Assembly (NCBI GenBank): GCA_051010195.1
Contig: JBPCVV010000334.1
Coordinates: 1-13,534, forward strand
Source: Anderseniella sp051010195
Lineage (GTDB): Bacteria; Pseudomonadota; Alphaproteobacteria; Rhizobiales; Aestuariivirgaceae
Length of the DNA stretch: 13,534 nt
Reading direction: 5' to 3'
Positions 1-7,283 of the stretch are shown here, piece by piece. Within the stretch, counting starts at the first letter, position 1. Each line of letters begins with the position of its first letter. Position numbers and translations under genes: made by a program. The notes below the pieces were generated by a model, which saw nothing but the letters and a program-made list of their open reading frames with translations, was not told the origin of the DNA and ran no database searches.

Positions 1-2
1 TG

Positions 3-209
3 GCACACCTGCTGATGACCTGGTCACTGCGGTTTGCGCCGTCTGCAACTCTTGCCCCTATGCAGTATCTTGAAATACCTGTCGCAACAATAATCGGCTA
101 TCTGGTGTTCGCAGACCTGCCCAACGGACTGGCCGCGCTGGGCATTGTGATCACAATCTGTGCAGGGCTTTACGTAGTGTACCGTGAGCATTCGGTCGCC
201 AGGCGCTGA
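3..209 (+). CDS. EamA/DMT-family permease, C-terminal fragment (5' end outside window)
   Basis: The frame is open from the window edge and ends at TGA 207-209. About 68 residues are visible. They hold two hydrophobic stretches typical of the last two helices of a drug/metabolite-transporter (EamA) permease: a segment with the proline-bearing YLEIPVATIIGYLVF pattern, then GLAALGIVITICAGLYVVYRE, followed by a short basic tail that would face the cytoplasm. Family knowledge: such proteins have ten helices and export metabolites or amino acids; the substrate cannot be told from this piece. The start lies before the window. The opposite-strand DedA remnant abuts its 3' end, so a rearrangement may have joined them. 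Confidence 0.75.
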   Translation, partial: AHLLMTWSLRFAPSATLAPMQYLEIPVATIIGYLVFADLPNGLAALGIVITICAGLYVVYREHSVARR

Positions 210-683
210 GCCGGAGAAACGACCGGCCCAGTTTTCTGGCAATCCCGAAGGCCAGCAGTCCGCAGATCATGGCTCCGACCCACCTCAGCAGCGTTCCCCA
301 ACCCGTGCCGAAACACCTGCCGGCCGCAATTGCGACGAACTCGCTGGGAAACGGTATGAATGAATGTGCCACCATCAGGCCGACAACGCCGAATTGTCCC
401 CAAATGCCGCTGATTTGATATGGGCCGCGATGGTCTCGCCCGAGAATCCGCCGGTGCCGTCTTTCAGAAATCAGATGACGCCGCCGCCCAGAAGCAATAC
501 CGGCATGAGACAGAACCCGGCAAAGGTCCGCCAAGCGAGTCCTTGAGGTTTGTCTTCGGATTCACCAATGAAATCATTTTGTTGCTGTAGTTCGCTGATG
601 TCGATACCGTCCCGATGTCGCGGTGCTGACTTCGCATCACACCGGCACTTCTGAATAATAATCAGTATAAAGACATACAGCAT
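201..683 (-). pseudogene. Decayed DedA-family (SNARE-associated/VTT) membrane protein gene
   Basis: On the minus strand, three pieces of one DedA-like protein can be joined. The first frame (from 683) gives a short lead and a membrane segment (WRTFAGFCLMPVLLLGGGVI), then meets TGA at 473-471; reading through continues with FLKDGTGGFSGETIAAHI. The homology then moves to another frame near 405-425 and continues as WGQFGVVGLMVAHSFIPFPS followed by EFVAIAAG and a GxxxARKLGR segment, which matches the conserved core of the DedA domain. The usual final 100 or so residues (second half of the domain, further helices) are absent, because the frame runs into the permease gene near 209. Premature stop, frameshift and 3' loss together argue for a dead gene. 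The true original start is unclear; 683 is only the first ATG of that frame. Sequencing error could explain the first two lesions but not the truncation. Confidence 0.65.
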
Positions 684-867
684 AAGGATCGATTTCCGGC
701 GGAACTCACCGACGTGAGCGGGCTCTGTCGAGGTGTGGCCAAAAAGTCACAGTTTACGAATTAATCACCACGCTACGGTGTGTGGCGTTGACCCGTCCGA
801 TCAATTGTGGCCATTTGATTACAGGGTGCTAGTTCACAGAATCAGAAGAGCGAGCAGGGCGAATTAC
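684..867. other. Intergenic region upstream of the beta-barrel gene
   Basis: This gap separates the DedA remnant from the outer-membrane protein gene. It must hold the promoter of the latter, but I see no convincing -35/-10 pair or operator. The frame of the downstream gene is open back to a GTG at 733, yet the extra 45 residues have no ribosome site or protein-like composition, and the signal peptide begins at 868, so I treat this stretch as untranslated. Confidence 0.4.
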
Positions 868-1818
868 ATGAAAAAAATTATTGCAGCTTCGGCGATGGCA
901 ATCGCGCTGACATTGTCTGCCAACAGCGCAACCGCGGCGGATTTCGAACCGGAAGAGATCATTCGCGGACTGGTCGTCGGCGGTGAGGTAGAGTCGTTCT
1001 TCGGCGTTATGTTCTATGACGGTGACGGCGACGAGGCCGACCCCGACGATGATCATCAGTTTGTGTCCGGTGTAGCCGGACGACTCAGCTTGCCTCTTGG
1101 CGACAATCTGTCCCTCCAGACGGACGTCGAGGTTGAGTACTCTTTAACCGCGCTGATCGACGGGCGCCAGGATGACATGTTTGCCCATTCTTTCCTCGGC
1201 GGTGGACACATTTCCTGGCGGGATCCCAATGCGGGTCTGTTCGGCGGCTTTGCCGCTTTCGGTGGCGGCGCTTCCGATGATAACGGTGGCGACGGCATCA
1301 GGAATTTCAGCTTTTACGCAGTCGGCGGTGAAGGACAATTCTATGCGGACAATTTAACCTTCTATGTGCAGGGCGGATACATTGATGGTGCCTCGGATGC
1401 CGCTTTGCCGGTAATAGACAGCGATGCTTTGCGCGATGCCTTTTTTGGCCGTGGTGTCGTTCGCTGGTTCATGGACCCTGACTCCCGCTTGCAGGGCGAG
1501 ATTGCTTATGTGGACGGTGACGTCGATGAAGGAGAGCCGTCCAACATGACAATTTTAGAGTGGGGCGTGCGTTACGACATGGTGATGCGTGACCTGCCAA
1601 TAGTAGGCAACAAAAGTGTTTTTGTTGGTTATCGCGGGGCGCACTTTGATAAAGATGACGCCAGTGACGATGAAGCAGAGTTCACCGATCACACTATTAT
1701 GGTGGGTTTCACCCATCGCTTTGGCACCCAGTCAATACAGGAAACCGATCGCTATGGCGCGACGCTTGATATGCCCAATTTTGGTCGCTGGGTAAGCGCG
1801 GGCCAAATTCTGGAGTAA
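868..1818 (+). CDS. Secreted outer-membrane beta-barrel (porin-like) protein, hypothetical
   Basis: 316 residues. The start at 868 is chosen because it gives a classical signal peptide: MKK, a hydrophobic core (IIAASAMAIALTL) and a probable cleavage after SANSATA (residue 23). The mature part is rich in Gly, aromatic and acidic residues, with alternating-pattern strands (for example LTFYVQGGYIDG, VFVGYRGAHF, HTIMVGFTHRFG), as expected for a membrane barrel. Residues 51-62 form a strikingly acidic loop (DGDGDEADPDDD), and residues 261-270 another; both could bind divalent cations. The last predicted strand ends near F285 and about 30 residues follow, so it lacks the usual terminal aromatic barrel signature. 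I do not recognise a named family; a role as porin or structural barrel is inference. It is monocistronic, ending at a strong terminator. Confidence 0.7.
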   Translation: MKKIIAASAMAIALTLSANSATAADFEPEEIIRGLVVGGEVESFFGVMFYDGDGDEADPDDDHQFVSGVAGRLSLPLGDNLSLQTDVEVEYSLTALIDGRQDDMFAHSFLGGGHISWRDPNAGLFGGFAAFGGGASDDNGGDGIRNFSFYAVGGEGQFYADNLTFYVQGGYIDGASDAALPVIDSDALRDAFFGRGVVRWFMDPDSRLQGEIAYVDGDVDEGEPSNMTILEWGVRYDMVMRDLPIVGNKSVFVGYRGAHFDKDDASDDEAEFTDHTIMVGFTHRFGTQSIQETDRYGATLDMPNFGRWVSAGQILE

Positions 1819-1844
1819 ATGGACAACGCCTAATGCTATTGGAG

Positions 1845-1873
1845 GGGCGTCGCATGACTGTGACGCCCTTTTT
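1845..1873 (+). terminator. Intrinsic terminator of the beta-barrel gene
   Basis: Arms GGGCGTCGCA (1845-1854) and TGTGACGCCC (1859-1868) pair over 10 bp with one G-T wobble and a TGAC loop, followed at once by five T (1869-1873). It lies 27 bases after the stop codon and isolates this gene from the molybdoenzyme operon. Confidence 0.88.
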
Positions 1874-2027
1874 GTATGCGACCGAATCAAAACAATTATT
1901 GAGACTTTTTAGCTCAAAAAATGCCGTCTGGTTGGTCGCTTTGACGCGGCTGGTGCTATTGCGATGGGGCAGTGCTCTGGTAGTTTGACCGTCGAAGTCA
2001 TCTTCCATTTCAACACCGGATGGTATT
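1874..2027 (+). promoter_or_regulatory. Presumed promoter region of the molybdoenzyme operon
   Basis: About 150 bases lie between the terminator and the first operon gene, so the operon promoter should be here. An inverted repeat TTGAG (1899-1903) / CTCAA (1913-1917) with a 9-base spacer sits in an AT-rich patch and could be an operator or part of the promoter. Its spacing does not fit an FNR box. No sigma-70 hexamer pair can be assigned with confidence. Confidence 0.3.
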
Positions 2028-4895
2028 GTGCCCATGGCCAGCGAGCCCCAAGTCGACCTCAACCTGAAAACCTGGGATGAGGTCAAGACCACCACCTGTT
2101 ATATGTGCGCCTGCCGCTGTGGCATCAAAGTCTACCTGAAAGACGGCACCGTCAAATACATAGAGGGCAATCGCGACCATCCGGTGAACAAGGGCGTGTT
2201 GTGCGGCAAAGGCTCAGCCGGCATCATGCAGCATTATTCGCCGGCGCGGCTGACCAAGCCCTTGATGCGGGTCGGCCCGCGAGGCTCCGGCGAGTTCCGC
2301 GAGGTTGAATGGGACGAGGCGCTCAAAACGGCAACCACCTGGTTGTCCCAGGTGCGCTCGACGAACCCTGAAAAATTGGCCCTGTTTACCGGGCGCGATC
2401 AGTCACAGGCGCTGACCGGCTGGTGGGCAACCCAGTTCGGAACCCCGAACTTTGCCGCCCATGGCGGGTTTTGTTCGGTGAACATGGCCGCCGCCGGCCT
2501 GTACACGTTCGGCGGCTCGTTCTGGGAGTTTGGCGAACCCGACTGGGATCGCACAAAGTACTTCCTGCTGTTCGGTGTCGCCGAAGACCATGCCTCAAAT
2601 CCGATCAAGACCGGGCTGGGCAAGCTGAAGAAGAACGGCGCCAAGATCGTGTCCATCAATCCGGTCAAGTCGGGTTACTCGGCCATTGCCGATGAATGGG
2701 TCGGTATCCGCCCTGGCACCGACGGGCTGTTTGTCGGGGCGCTCATTCACCAATTGCTCAAGGCAGGCAAGATCGACCTGGATTACCTGGCCCGCTACAC
2801 CAATGCCGGTCACCTGGTCATCCGCGATCCCGGCGGCGAAGACGATGGCCTGATCGCGCGCGACCGCTATGGCAAGATTCTGGTGCTGGATGCGAAGTCC
2901 AAAAAGCCCGTCACAGTGGACAAGGCGGAACAGGCGGCACTGCACGGCGAAGTGAAACTTCCCGGCAAGACCAAGCGCATCGGCGTGCCGTCATTCCAGT
3001 TTGTCGCGGAACGCTATCTGTCGGATGAATACTCGGCTGAAAAAGCCGCCACCCATTGCGGTATCAAGCCGGCCACGATCCGGCGTATCGCCGGTGAACT
3101 GGCCCATGCCGCCTTTGAACAGGCGTTCGAACTGGACATCGCCTGGACCGATACCCACGGTCAAAGGCACGACAAGATGACCGGCAGGCCGGTGTCAATG
3201 CATGCTATGCGGGGGATTTCGGCCCACTCCAACGGGTTTCATACCTGCCGCTCGATCCATATCCTGCAGATACTGCTGGGCACCATCGATGTGCCGGGCG
3301 GGTTCCTGTACAAGCCGCCATTCCCGAAGGCGGCGCCTCCCGGGCTGAAACCGGCCGGCAAGGTTGGTGAGGTCAATCCGCTCAAACCGTTGCCGGGCGC
3401 GCCGCTCGGGTTTGTGGCCGGGCCGGAGGACCTGCTGGTCAACGAGGACGGCTCGCCCCGGCGCATCGACAAGGCCTATTCCTGGGATGCCCCGATCGCC
3501 GCTCATGGCCTGATGCATACTGTCATCACCAATGCCGCCAACAAGGATCCCTACGGCATCGACGTGCTGTTTATGTACATGGCCAACATGGGCTGGAACT
3601 CTTCCATGAACACCACCGGCATCATGGAACACCTGACCAGGATCGATGAAGAGACCGGGGATTATGTGATCCCGAAGTTCATCTATTCGGATGCCTATTA
3701 TTCCGAAACCGTGGCCTATGCCGACCTGATCCTGCCGGACACCACCTATCTGGAGCGCTGGGACTGTATTTCCATGCTCGACCGGCCGATTTCCGAACCG
3801 CACGGGCCGGCTGATTCCATCCGCCGGCCTGTCGTCGAACCAGACCGCGACGTGCGCCCGTTCCAGACCGTAATGCTGGATCTCGGGGCCCGTCTCGGCC
3901 TGCCTGGCATGGTCAAGGAAGACATGACGCCAAAATATCCCGGCGGTTATGCCGATTACATCGTCAACCACGAGCGCGGTCCCGGCATTGGCCCGCTGGC
4001 CGGTTTCCGCGGCGCTGACGGCAGCAAGCAGGGCACAGGCGAGGTCAACCCGAACCAGCTTGACGACTACATCAACAATGGCTGTTTCTGGAAGTACGAT
4101 CTGCCAGACCACATGCGCTATTACCGCATGGCCAACCGGGATTATCTGGAGTGGGCACAAGGCTTCGGGTTCAATCCCAATGCCAATCAGATCATGTTCA
4201 ACCTGTATTCGGAAACCATGCAGAAATTCCGCCTCGCTGCGCGTGGCTACGGCGCCATCGTACCGCCGCAGGTGCACCGCCGCCGGGTGGAGGCATTCTT
4301 CGATCCCGTCCCCATGTGGTACGCGCCGTTTGAGGAAGCCATGACCGATGCCCGTGAATTCCCGATGCATGCCATCACCCAGCGACCCATGGCCATGTAC
4401 CATTCCTGGGGCTCGCAGAATGCCTGGCTGCGCCAGATCCTGGGCCGCAACTGGCTTTACATGGAGCGCGGCAGGGCAAAGCAACTGGGCATGAAAGACG
4501 GCGACTGGGTGCATGTCTCCAGCCATCATGGTCGCATCAAGGTGCAGTTGAAGCTGATGGACGGGGTCAACCCTGACACGGTGTGGACCTGGAATGCCAT
4601 TGGCAAGCGCTCCGGCGCCTGGAACCTCGACAAGAACGCGCCTGAAGCAAAGAAGGGTTTCCTGCTCAACCACATCATATCGGACCTGTTGCCGGCCAGG
4701 GGCGATGGCTACCGTTACTCCAACTCTGATCCCGTCACCGGGCAGGCGGCCTGGTACGACCTGCGCGTACGGGTTGAAAAGGCAGACGGGGCAGCAATGA
4801 CCGAACCCCAGTTTGAGGCAACCAAGCGACCGCCCGGCCTGTTCAAGGCGGCCATGAAGATCGGTTCACGCGCGCTCAGGGGGACAAGGTCATGA
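2028..4895 (+). CDS. soeA: Molybdopterin oxidoreductase catalytic subunit, probable sulfite dehydrogenase (quinone) SoeA
   Basis: 955 residues, DMSO-reductase superfamily. The N-terminus carries the 4Fe-4S site C24-x2-C27-x3-C31 and C59 (an additional Cys at 29), followed by CGKG with the conserved Lys61 on the electron path. HGGFCSVN (Cys149) is at the place of the molybdenum ligand, so Cys ligation is likely, as in polysulfide/thiosulfate/sulfite-type enzymes. The C-terminal third (from about residue 780) looks like the molydopterin-dinucleotide-binding domain. There is no twin-arginine signal, so the enzyme should stay in the cytoplasm; this, the DmsC-type anchor and the four-cluster partner are the set-up known for SoeABC, which oxidises sulfite to sulfate and feeds quinone. 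Alternatives are another DMSO-reductase-type enzyme such as a polysulfide or thiosulfate reductase. Start: GTG 2028 has a GGA seven bases upstream; ATG 2034 is possible and would remove two residues. The stop overlaps the next gene by ATGA. Confidence 0.72.
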   Translation: MPMASEPQVDLNLKTWDEVKTTTCYMCACRCGIKVYLKDGTVKYIEGNRDHPVNKGVLCGKGSAGIMQHYSPARLTKPLMRVGPRGSGEFREVEWDEALKTATTWLSQVRSTNPEKLALFTGRDQSQALTGWWATQFGTPNFAAHGGFCSVNMAAAGLYTFGGSFWEFGEPDWDRTKYFLLFGVAEDHASNPIKTGLGKLKKNGAKIVSINPVKSGYSAIADEWVGIRPGTDGLFVGALIHQLLKAGKIDLDYLARYTNAGHLVIRDPGGEDDGLIARDRYGKILVLDAKSKKPVTVDKAEQAALHGEVKLPGKTKRIGVPSFQFVAERYLSDEYSAEKAATHCGIKPATIRRIAGELAHAAFEQAFELDIAWTDTHGQRHDKMTGRPVSMHAMRGISAHSNGFHTCRSIHILQILLGTIDVPGGFLYKPPFPKAAPPGLKPAGKVGEVNPLKPLPGAPLGFVAGPEDLLVNEDGSPRRIDKAYSWDAPIAAHGLMHTVITNAANKDPYGIDVLFMYMANMGWNSSMNTTGIMEHLTRIDEETGDYVIPKFIYSDAYYSETVAYADLILPDTTYLERWDCISMLDRPISEPHGPADSIRRPVVEPDRDVRPFQTVMLDLGARLGLPGMVKEDMTPKYPGGYADYIVNHERGPGIGPLAGFRGADGSKQGTGEVNPNQLDDYINNGCFWKYDLPDHMRYYRMANRDYLEWAQGFGFNPNANQIMFNLYSETMQKFRLAARGYGAIVPPQVHRRRVEAFFDPVPMWYAPFEEAMTDAREFPMHAITQRPMAMYHSWGSQNAWLRQILGRNWLYMERGRAKQLGMKDGDWVHVSSHHGRIKVQLKLMDGVNPDTVWTWNAIGKRSGAWNLDKNAPEAKKGFLLNHIISDLLPARGDGYRYSNSDPVTGQAAWYDLRVRVEKADGAAMTEPQFEATKRPPGLFKAAMKIGSRALRGTRS

Positions 4896-5647
4896 CAACT
4901 CTTCCGGACACAACCCAGCCTGGGCAGAAAAAGCTTGGCCTGGTCATCGATCTTGATACCTGTGTCGGCTGCCAGGCCTGCGCGGTGTCATGCAAGGAGT
5001 GGAACACGCAAGGCTATTCGGCACCTCTCACTGACCTTGAACCTTACGGGCCTGACCCGGCAGGTGCCTGGCTCAATCGCATTCATGGCTATGAGACCGG
5101 TGAGGGCGAAAATGCCAGGGGCCTGCATTTCCCGCGCTCATGCCTGCACTGTGAAACACCGGCGTGCGTCACCGTGTGTCCGACCGGGGCCAGCTACAAG
5201 CGCGAGGAAGACGGCATCGTGCTGGTCAACCCGGACACGTGCATCGGGTGCAAGCTGTGCTCCTGGGCCTGCCCGTACGGCGCGCGTGAATATGACCGCG
5301 ACGACGGCGTAATGAAGAAGTGCACCTTGTGCGTTGACCGCATCTACAATGACAACCTTGAACCGCAGGACCGCATGCCGGCCTGCGTGAAAGCATGCCC
5401 GACTGGAGCGCGCCATTTTGGCGATCTGGCTGATGAAAACTCCAACGTATCGCAACTGGTCAAGGCAAGGGGCGGTTTTGATCTGCTGCCGCAGATGGAT
5501 TACAAGCCGGTCAACAAGTACCTGCCGCCGCGGCCGCGCCGCGACAAGGCGGGCGGTGTCAAGTCTACGCCGCTGGAAACGGTCGGCAAGGGTGACGGTT
5601 CGCTGACAGAGCGGGTGTTTTCCTGGATTGACGAGGTCTTGAGCTGA
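4892..5647 (+). CDS. soeB: 4Fe-4S ferredoxin-type electron-transfer subunit, probable SoeB
   Basis: 251 residues, of the DmsB/NrfC/PsrB type. Sixteen cysteines in four groups can hold four 4Fe-4S clusters: 24/27/30/34, 84/87/92/96, 117/120/123/127 and 144/147/165/169, the last group split by a longer insert as usual in this family. The protein has no signal peptide and no membrane segment, consistent with a cytoplasmic complex. It passes electrons from the molybdenum subunit to the membrane anchor. Its ATG overlaps the stop of the preceding gene (ATGA at 4892-4895), so translation is coupled; GGGGACAAGG just upstream serves as ribosome site. The C-terminal 50 residues after the last cluster are basic and proline-rich, then end in a short amphipathic stretch, perhaps for docking on the anchor. 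Confidence 0.82.
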   Translation: MTTLPDTTQPGQKKLGLVIDLDTCVGCQACAVSCKEWNTQGYSAPLTDLEPYGPDPAGAWLNRIHGYETGEGENARGLHFPRSCLHCETPACVTVCPTGASYKREEDGIVLVNPDTCIGCKLCSWACPYGAREYDRDDGVMKKCTLCVDRIYNDNLEPQDRMPACVKACPTGARHFGDLADENSNVSQLVKARGGFDLLPQMDYKPVNKYLPPRPRRDKAGGVKSTPLETVGKGDGSLTERVFSWIDEVLS

Positions 5648-6588
5648 TGCATCCTGCCTATTCCGTTATCCTGTTCACCACCGCATCCGGTGCCGGTTAT
5701 GGCCTGCTGGCGCTACTGGGATTGACCGGCGCCAGTCACGGCAGTGCGTCCGACTTCTGGTTCGGTGCCGTGTCCATGCTGGTCGCGCTCGGTCTCATCA
5801 CGCTCGGGCTGTTGTCATCCACGTTCCATCTTGGTCACCCGGAGCGTGCCTGGCGGGCGTTTTCGCAGTGGCGGTCCTCGTGGCTGTCACGCGAAGGCGT
5901 GCTGGCGGTCGCCACCTACATTCCGGCCTGTCTGTTTGGATTGTTGTGGGTGCTGCCGGACAGCAACGAGATCCTTTTGATGATCCTTGGCACCCTCACC
6001 GCCATCCTGGCCATGATCACCGTGGTGTGCACCGCCATGATCTATGCGTCCCTGGCGACGATCCGGGCCTGGCGGCACTGGATGGTGGTGCCGGTTTACT
6101 TGATCTTCTCCATAGCCACCGGGGCTGTCTTATTGTTTGCCCTGGCAAGCGTGTTCGGCCGCTCTGGTATCCCCGCACTCGGTGTGATCACCATTGTGGC
6201 GCTGGTGCTGGCAGGGGTCGCCAAGCTGGTCTACTGGGCCGGTATCGACAATATGAAACCGATCTACACCATGGGCGATGCCACTGGTCTGGGCGGCGAT
6301 GTGCGCCAGTGGGAACTGCCGCACACATCGGAGAACTATATCCAGTCGGAGATGGGTTTCAGGGTGGCCCGCAAACATGCCCGCAAACTGCGCATAATTG
6401 TGGCAGGCTGCCTGGTGGCGGCACTGCTGCTGGTGTGGGCTGCGTTCGGACTGGAGGGTGAAGCGGCACCGGTCTTTGCCGTGCTGGCCGTTGTGTTGTC
6501 GGGGATCGCTGCAGTTGTCGAACGCTGGCTGTTTTTCGCCCAGGCCAAGCACGTTGTCTCGCTGTTTTACGGCGAGCAGAGCGTGTGA
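5647..6588 (+). CDS. soeC: DmsC-type quinone-reactive membrane anchor, probable SoeC
   Basis: 313 residues, mostly hydrophobic. Eight membrane segments can be placed at roughly residues 5-27, 37-60, 84-103, 108-136, 145-170, 177-200, 248-270 and 275-298. The opening MHPAYSVILFTTASGAGYG and the FHLGHPERAWRAF block after helix 2 are typical of the DmsC family in alphaproteobacteria. It anchors the two soluble subunits and exchanges electrons with the quinone pool; in the SoeABC reading it reduces quinone. A loop at about 201-245 with many polar residues is the longest outside the membrane. The start codon overlaps the previous stop (TGATG, 5645-5649), so the three genes form one coupled operon. 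No clear terminator follows. Confidence 0.8.
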   Translation: MHPAYSVILFTTASGAGYGLLALLGLTGASHGSASDFWFGAVSMLVALGLITLGLLSSTFHLGHPERAWRAFSQWRSSWLSREGVLAVATYIPACLFGLLWVLPDSNEILLMILGTLTAILAMITVVCTAMIYASLATIRAWRHWMVVPVYLIFSIATGAVLLFALASVFGRSGIPALGVITIVALVLAGVAKLVYWAGIDNMKPIYTMGDATGLGGDVRQWELPHTSENYIQSEMGFRVARKHARKLRIIVAGCLVAALLLVWAAFGLEGEAAPVFAVLAVVLSGIAAVVERWLFFAQAKHVVSLFYGEQSV

Positions 6589-6606
6589 TTCTTTTCGGGC
6601 CGCCTT

Positions 6607-6678
6607 ATGAGCAGGAAACTGAACATCGTGATATTGGGCGCAACCGGAACCGGCGCGTCTGACCCTGCGCTGGGATGA
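6607..6678 (+). pseudogene. Possible 23-codon remnant of a Rossmann-fold (NAD(P)-binding) gene
   Basis: Starting at ATG 6607, nineteen bases after the anchor gene, a short frame reads MSRKLNIVILGATGTGA and stops at TGA 6676-6678. A beta strand (NIVILGA) followed by a TG-rich turn resembles the first strand and dinucleotide-binding loop of NAD(P)H-binding epimerase/reductase-like proteins, although the loop (GATGTGA) lacks the final Gly of GxTGxxG. No continuation is visible in any frame up to 6717. It may be the 5' scrap of a deleted gene that once followed the operon, or chance. Confidence 0.3.
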
Positions 6679-6682
6679 CTTT

Positions 6683-6696
6683 CCGGCGATGGCCGG
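6683..6696 (+). other. Small GC-rich hairpin between convergent genes
   Basis: CCGGC-GATG-GCCGG forms a 5-bp stem with a 4-base loop between the convergent ends of the anchor gene and the DUF1203 gene. There is no T tract on either strand, so it is at best a weak or Rho-assisted end for transcription. Confidence 0.25.
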
Positions 6697-6717
6697 CTGA
6701 TTTCAGCTGGTAGGATC

Positions 6718-7185
6718 CTAGTCCCGCTCAACCCGGCACTGGAAGCAGTTGTTTTCCGCCGAGCGCACATGCACGAACTGAACCTTGCCGTCGGCCAGCA
6801 ACGAGCTTGCATAGGTACTGATATCGGCTGTAGGTACCATCTGCCCGGTACCATAGATGATGCGCTCGTCGGCATCGTATCCGCGCACCAGATATGCCGG
6901 ACTGTTCAGCATGTCCGGAAGCTTGGCGTCGGGTTTGGCGCGCTCGCAGAAATCCGCATGCAGGAAAATCGGTCCGGTTTCCGAATAGGGCTGCAGATTG
7001 CCGAACGGGCGGTGCGCCACGATCAGGTACTCATCACCTTCATCAACCAGCTTCAGGCAGTGGCGGCACGGTATCCGGCTGTCGTCGGCCACGGCACGCT
7101 CCGGCAAATTGCCATAGGCATCAGGGTCGCCGTTCTGCAGGCTTCTTGCGATGTCGGTCGAGATGGCTTCAAAGCGAATGTTCAT
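6718..7185 (-). CDS. DUF1203 domain-containing protein
   Basis: 155 residues, no signal peptide or membrane segment. The pattern IPCRHCL (residues 38-44), VAHRPFGNLQPYSETGPIFLH (about 56-76), a Cys at 80, then RGYDADERIIYGTG and the ending NNCFQC fits the DUF1203 family, whose biochemical role is not known. Cys40/43, Cys80 and Cys147/150 could hold a metal, but this is inference. The start at 7185 is preferred because CAAGGAG lies eight bases upstream; an earlier in-frame start at 7221 has no such site. It is convergent with the molybdoenzyme operon and divergent from the hydrolase gene, with a short shared upstream region. Confidence 0.75.
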   Translation of the reverse strand: MNIRFEAISTDIARSLQNGDPDAYGNLPERAVADDSRIPCRHCLKLVDEGDEYLIVAHRPFGNLQPYSETGPIFLHADFCERAKPDAKLPDMLNSPAYLVRGYDADERIIYGTGQMVPTADISTYASSLLADGKVQFVHVRSAENNCFQCRVERD

Positions 7186-7283
7186 CGGCTGCTCTCCTTG
7201 ATTGGTGAGCAACGATGGCATTGAATGACTGACCTGACGACCCGATTCACGGGAACTCGACGCAATGGAGCAGGACGCACTGC
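7186..7283. promoter_or_regulatory. Divergent promoter region of the DUF1203 and hydrolase genes
   Basis: The two genes face away from each other with 98 bases between start codons, so both promoters, or one shared operator, must lie here. The DUF1203 ribosome site is at its left end and a weaker AGGAC site for the hydrolase at 7271-7275. No clear palindrome was found. Confidence 0.35.

Noticed and set aside
1899..1917. TTGAG/CTCAA repeat as an FNR/Anr box for the molybdoenzyme operon.
   Set aside because: The arms end in G/C instead of T/A and the spacer is nine bases instead of four.
3195..4673. A 492-codon open frame on the minus strand opposite the molybdoenzyme catalytic gene.
   Set aside because: It lies wholly antisense to a gene with clear domain motifs, has no recognisable domain, and long antisense frames are common in GC-rich genes.
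5868..6461. A 197-codon frame inside the membrane-anchor gene.
   Set aside because: Composition is rich in His, Arg and Gly without motifs, while the overlapping frame encodes a convincing eight-helix protein.
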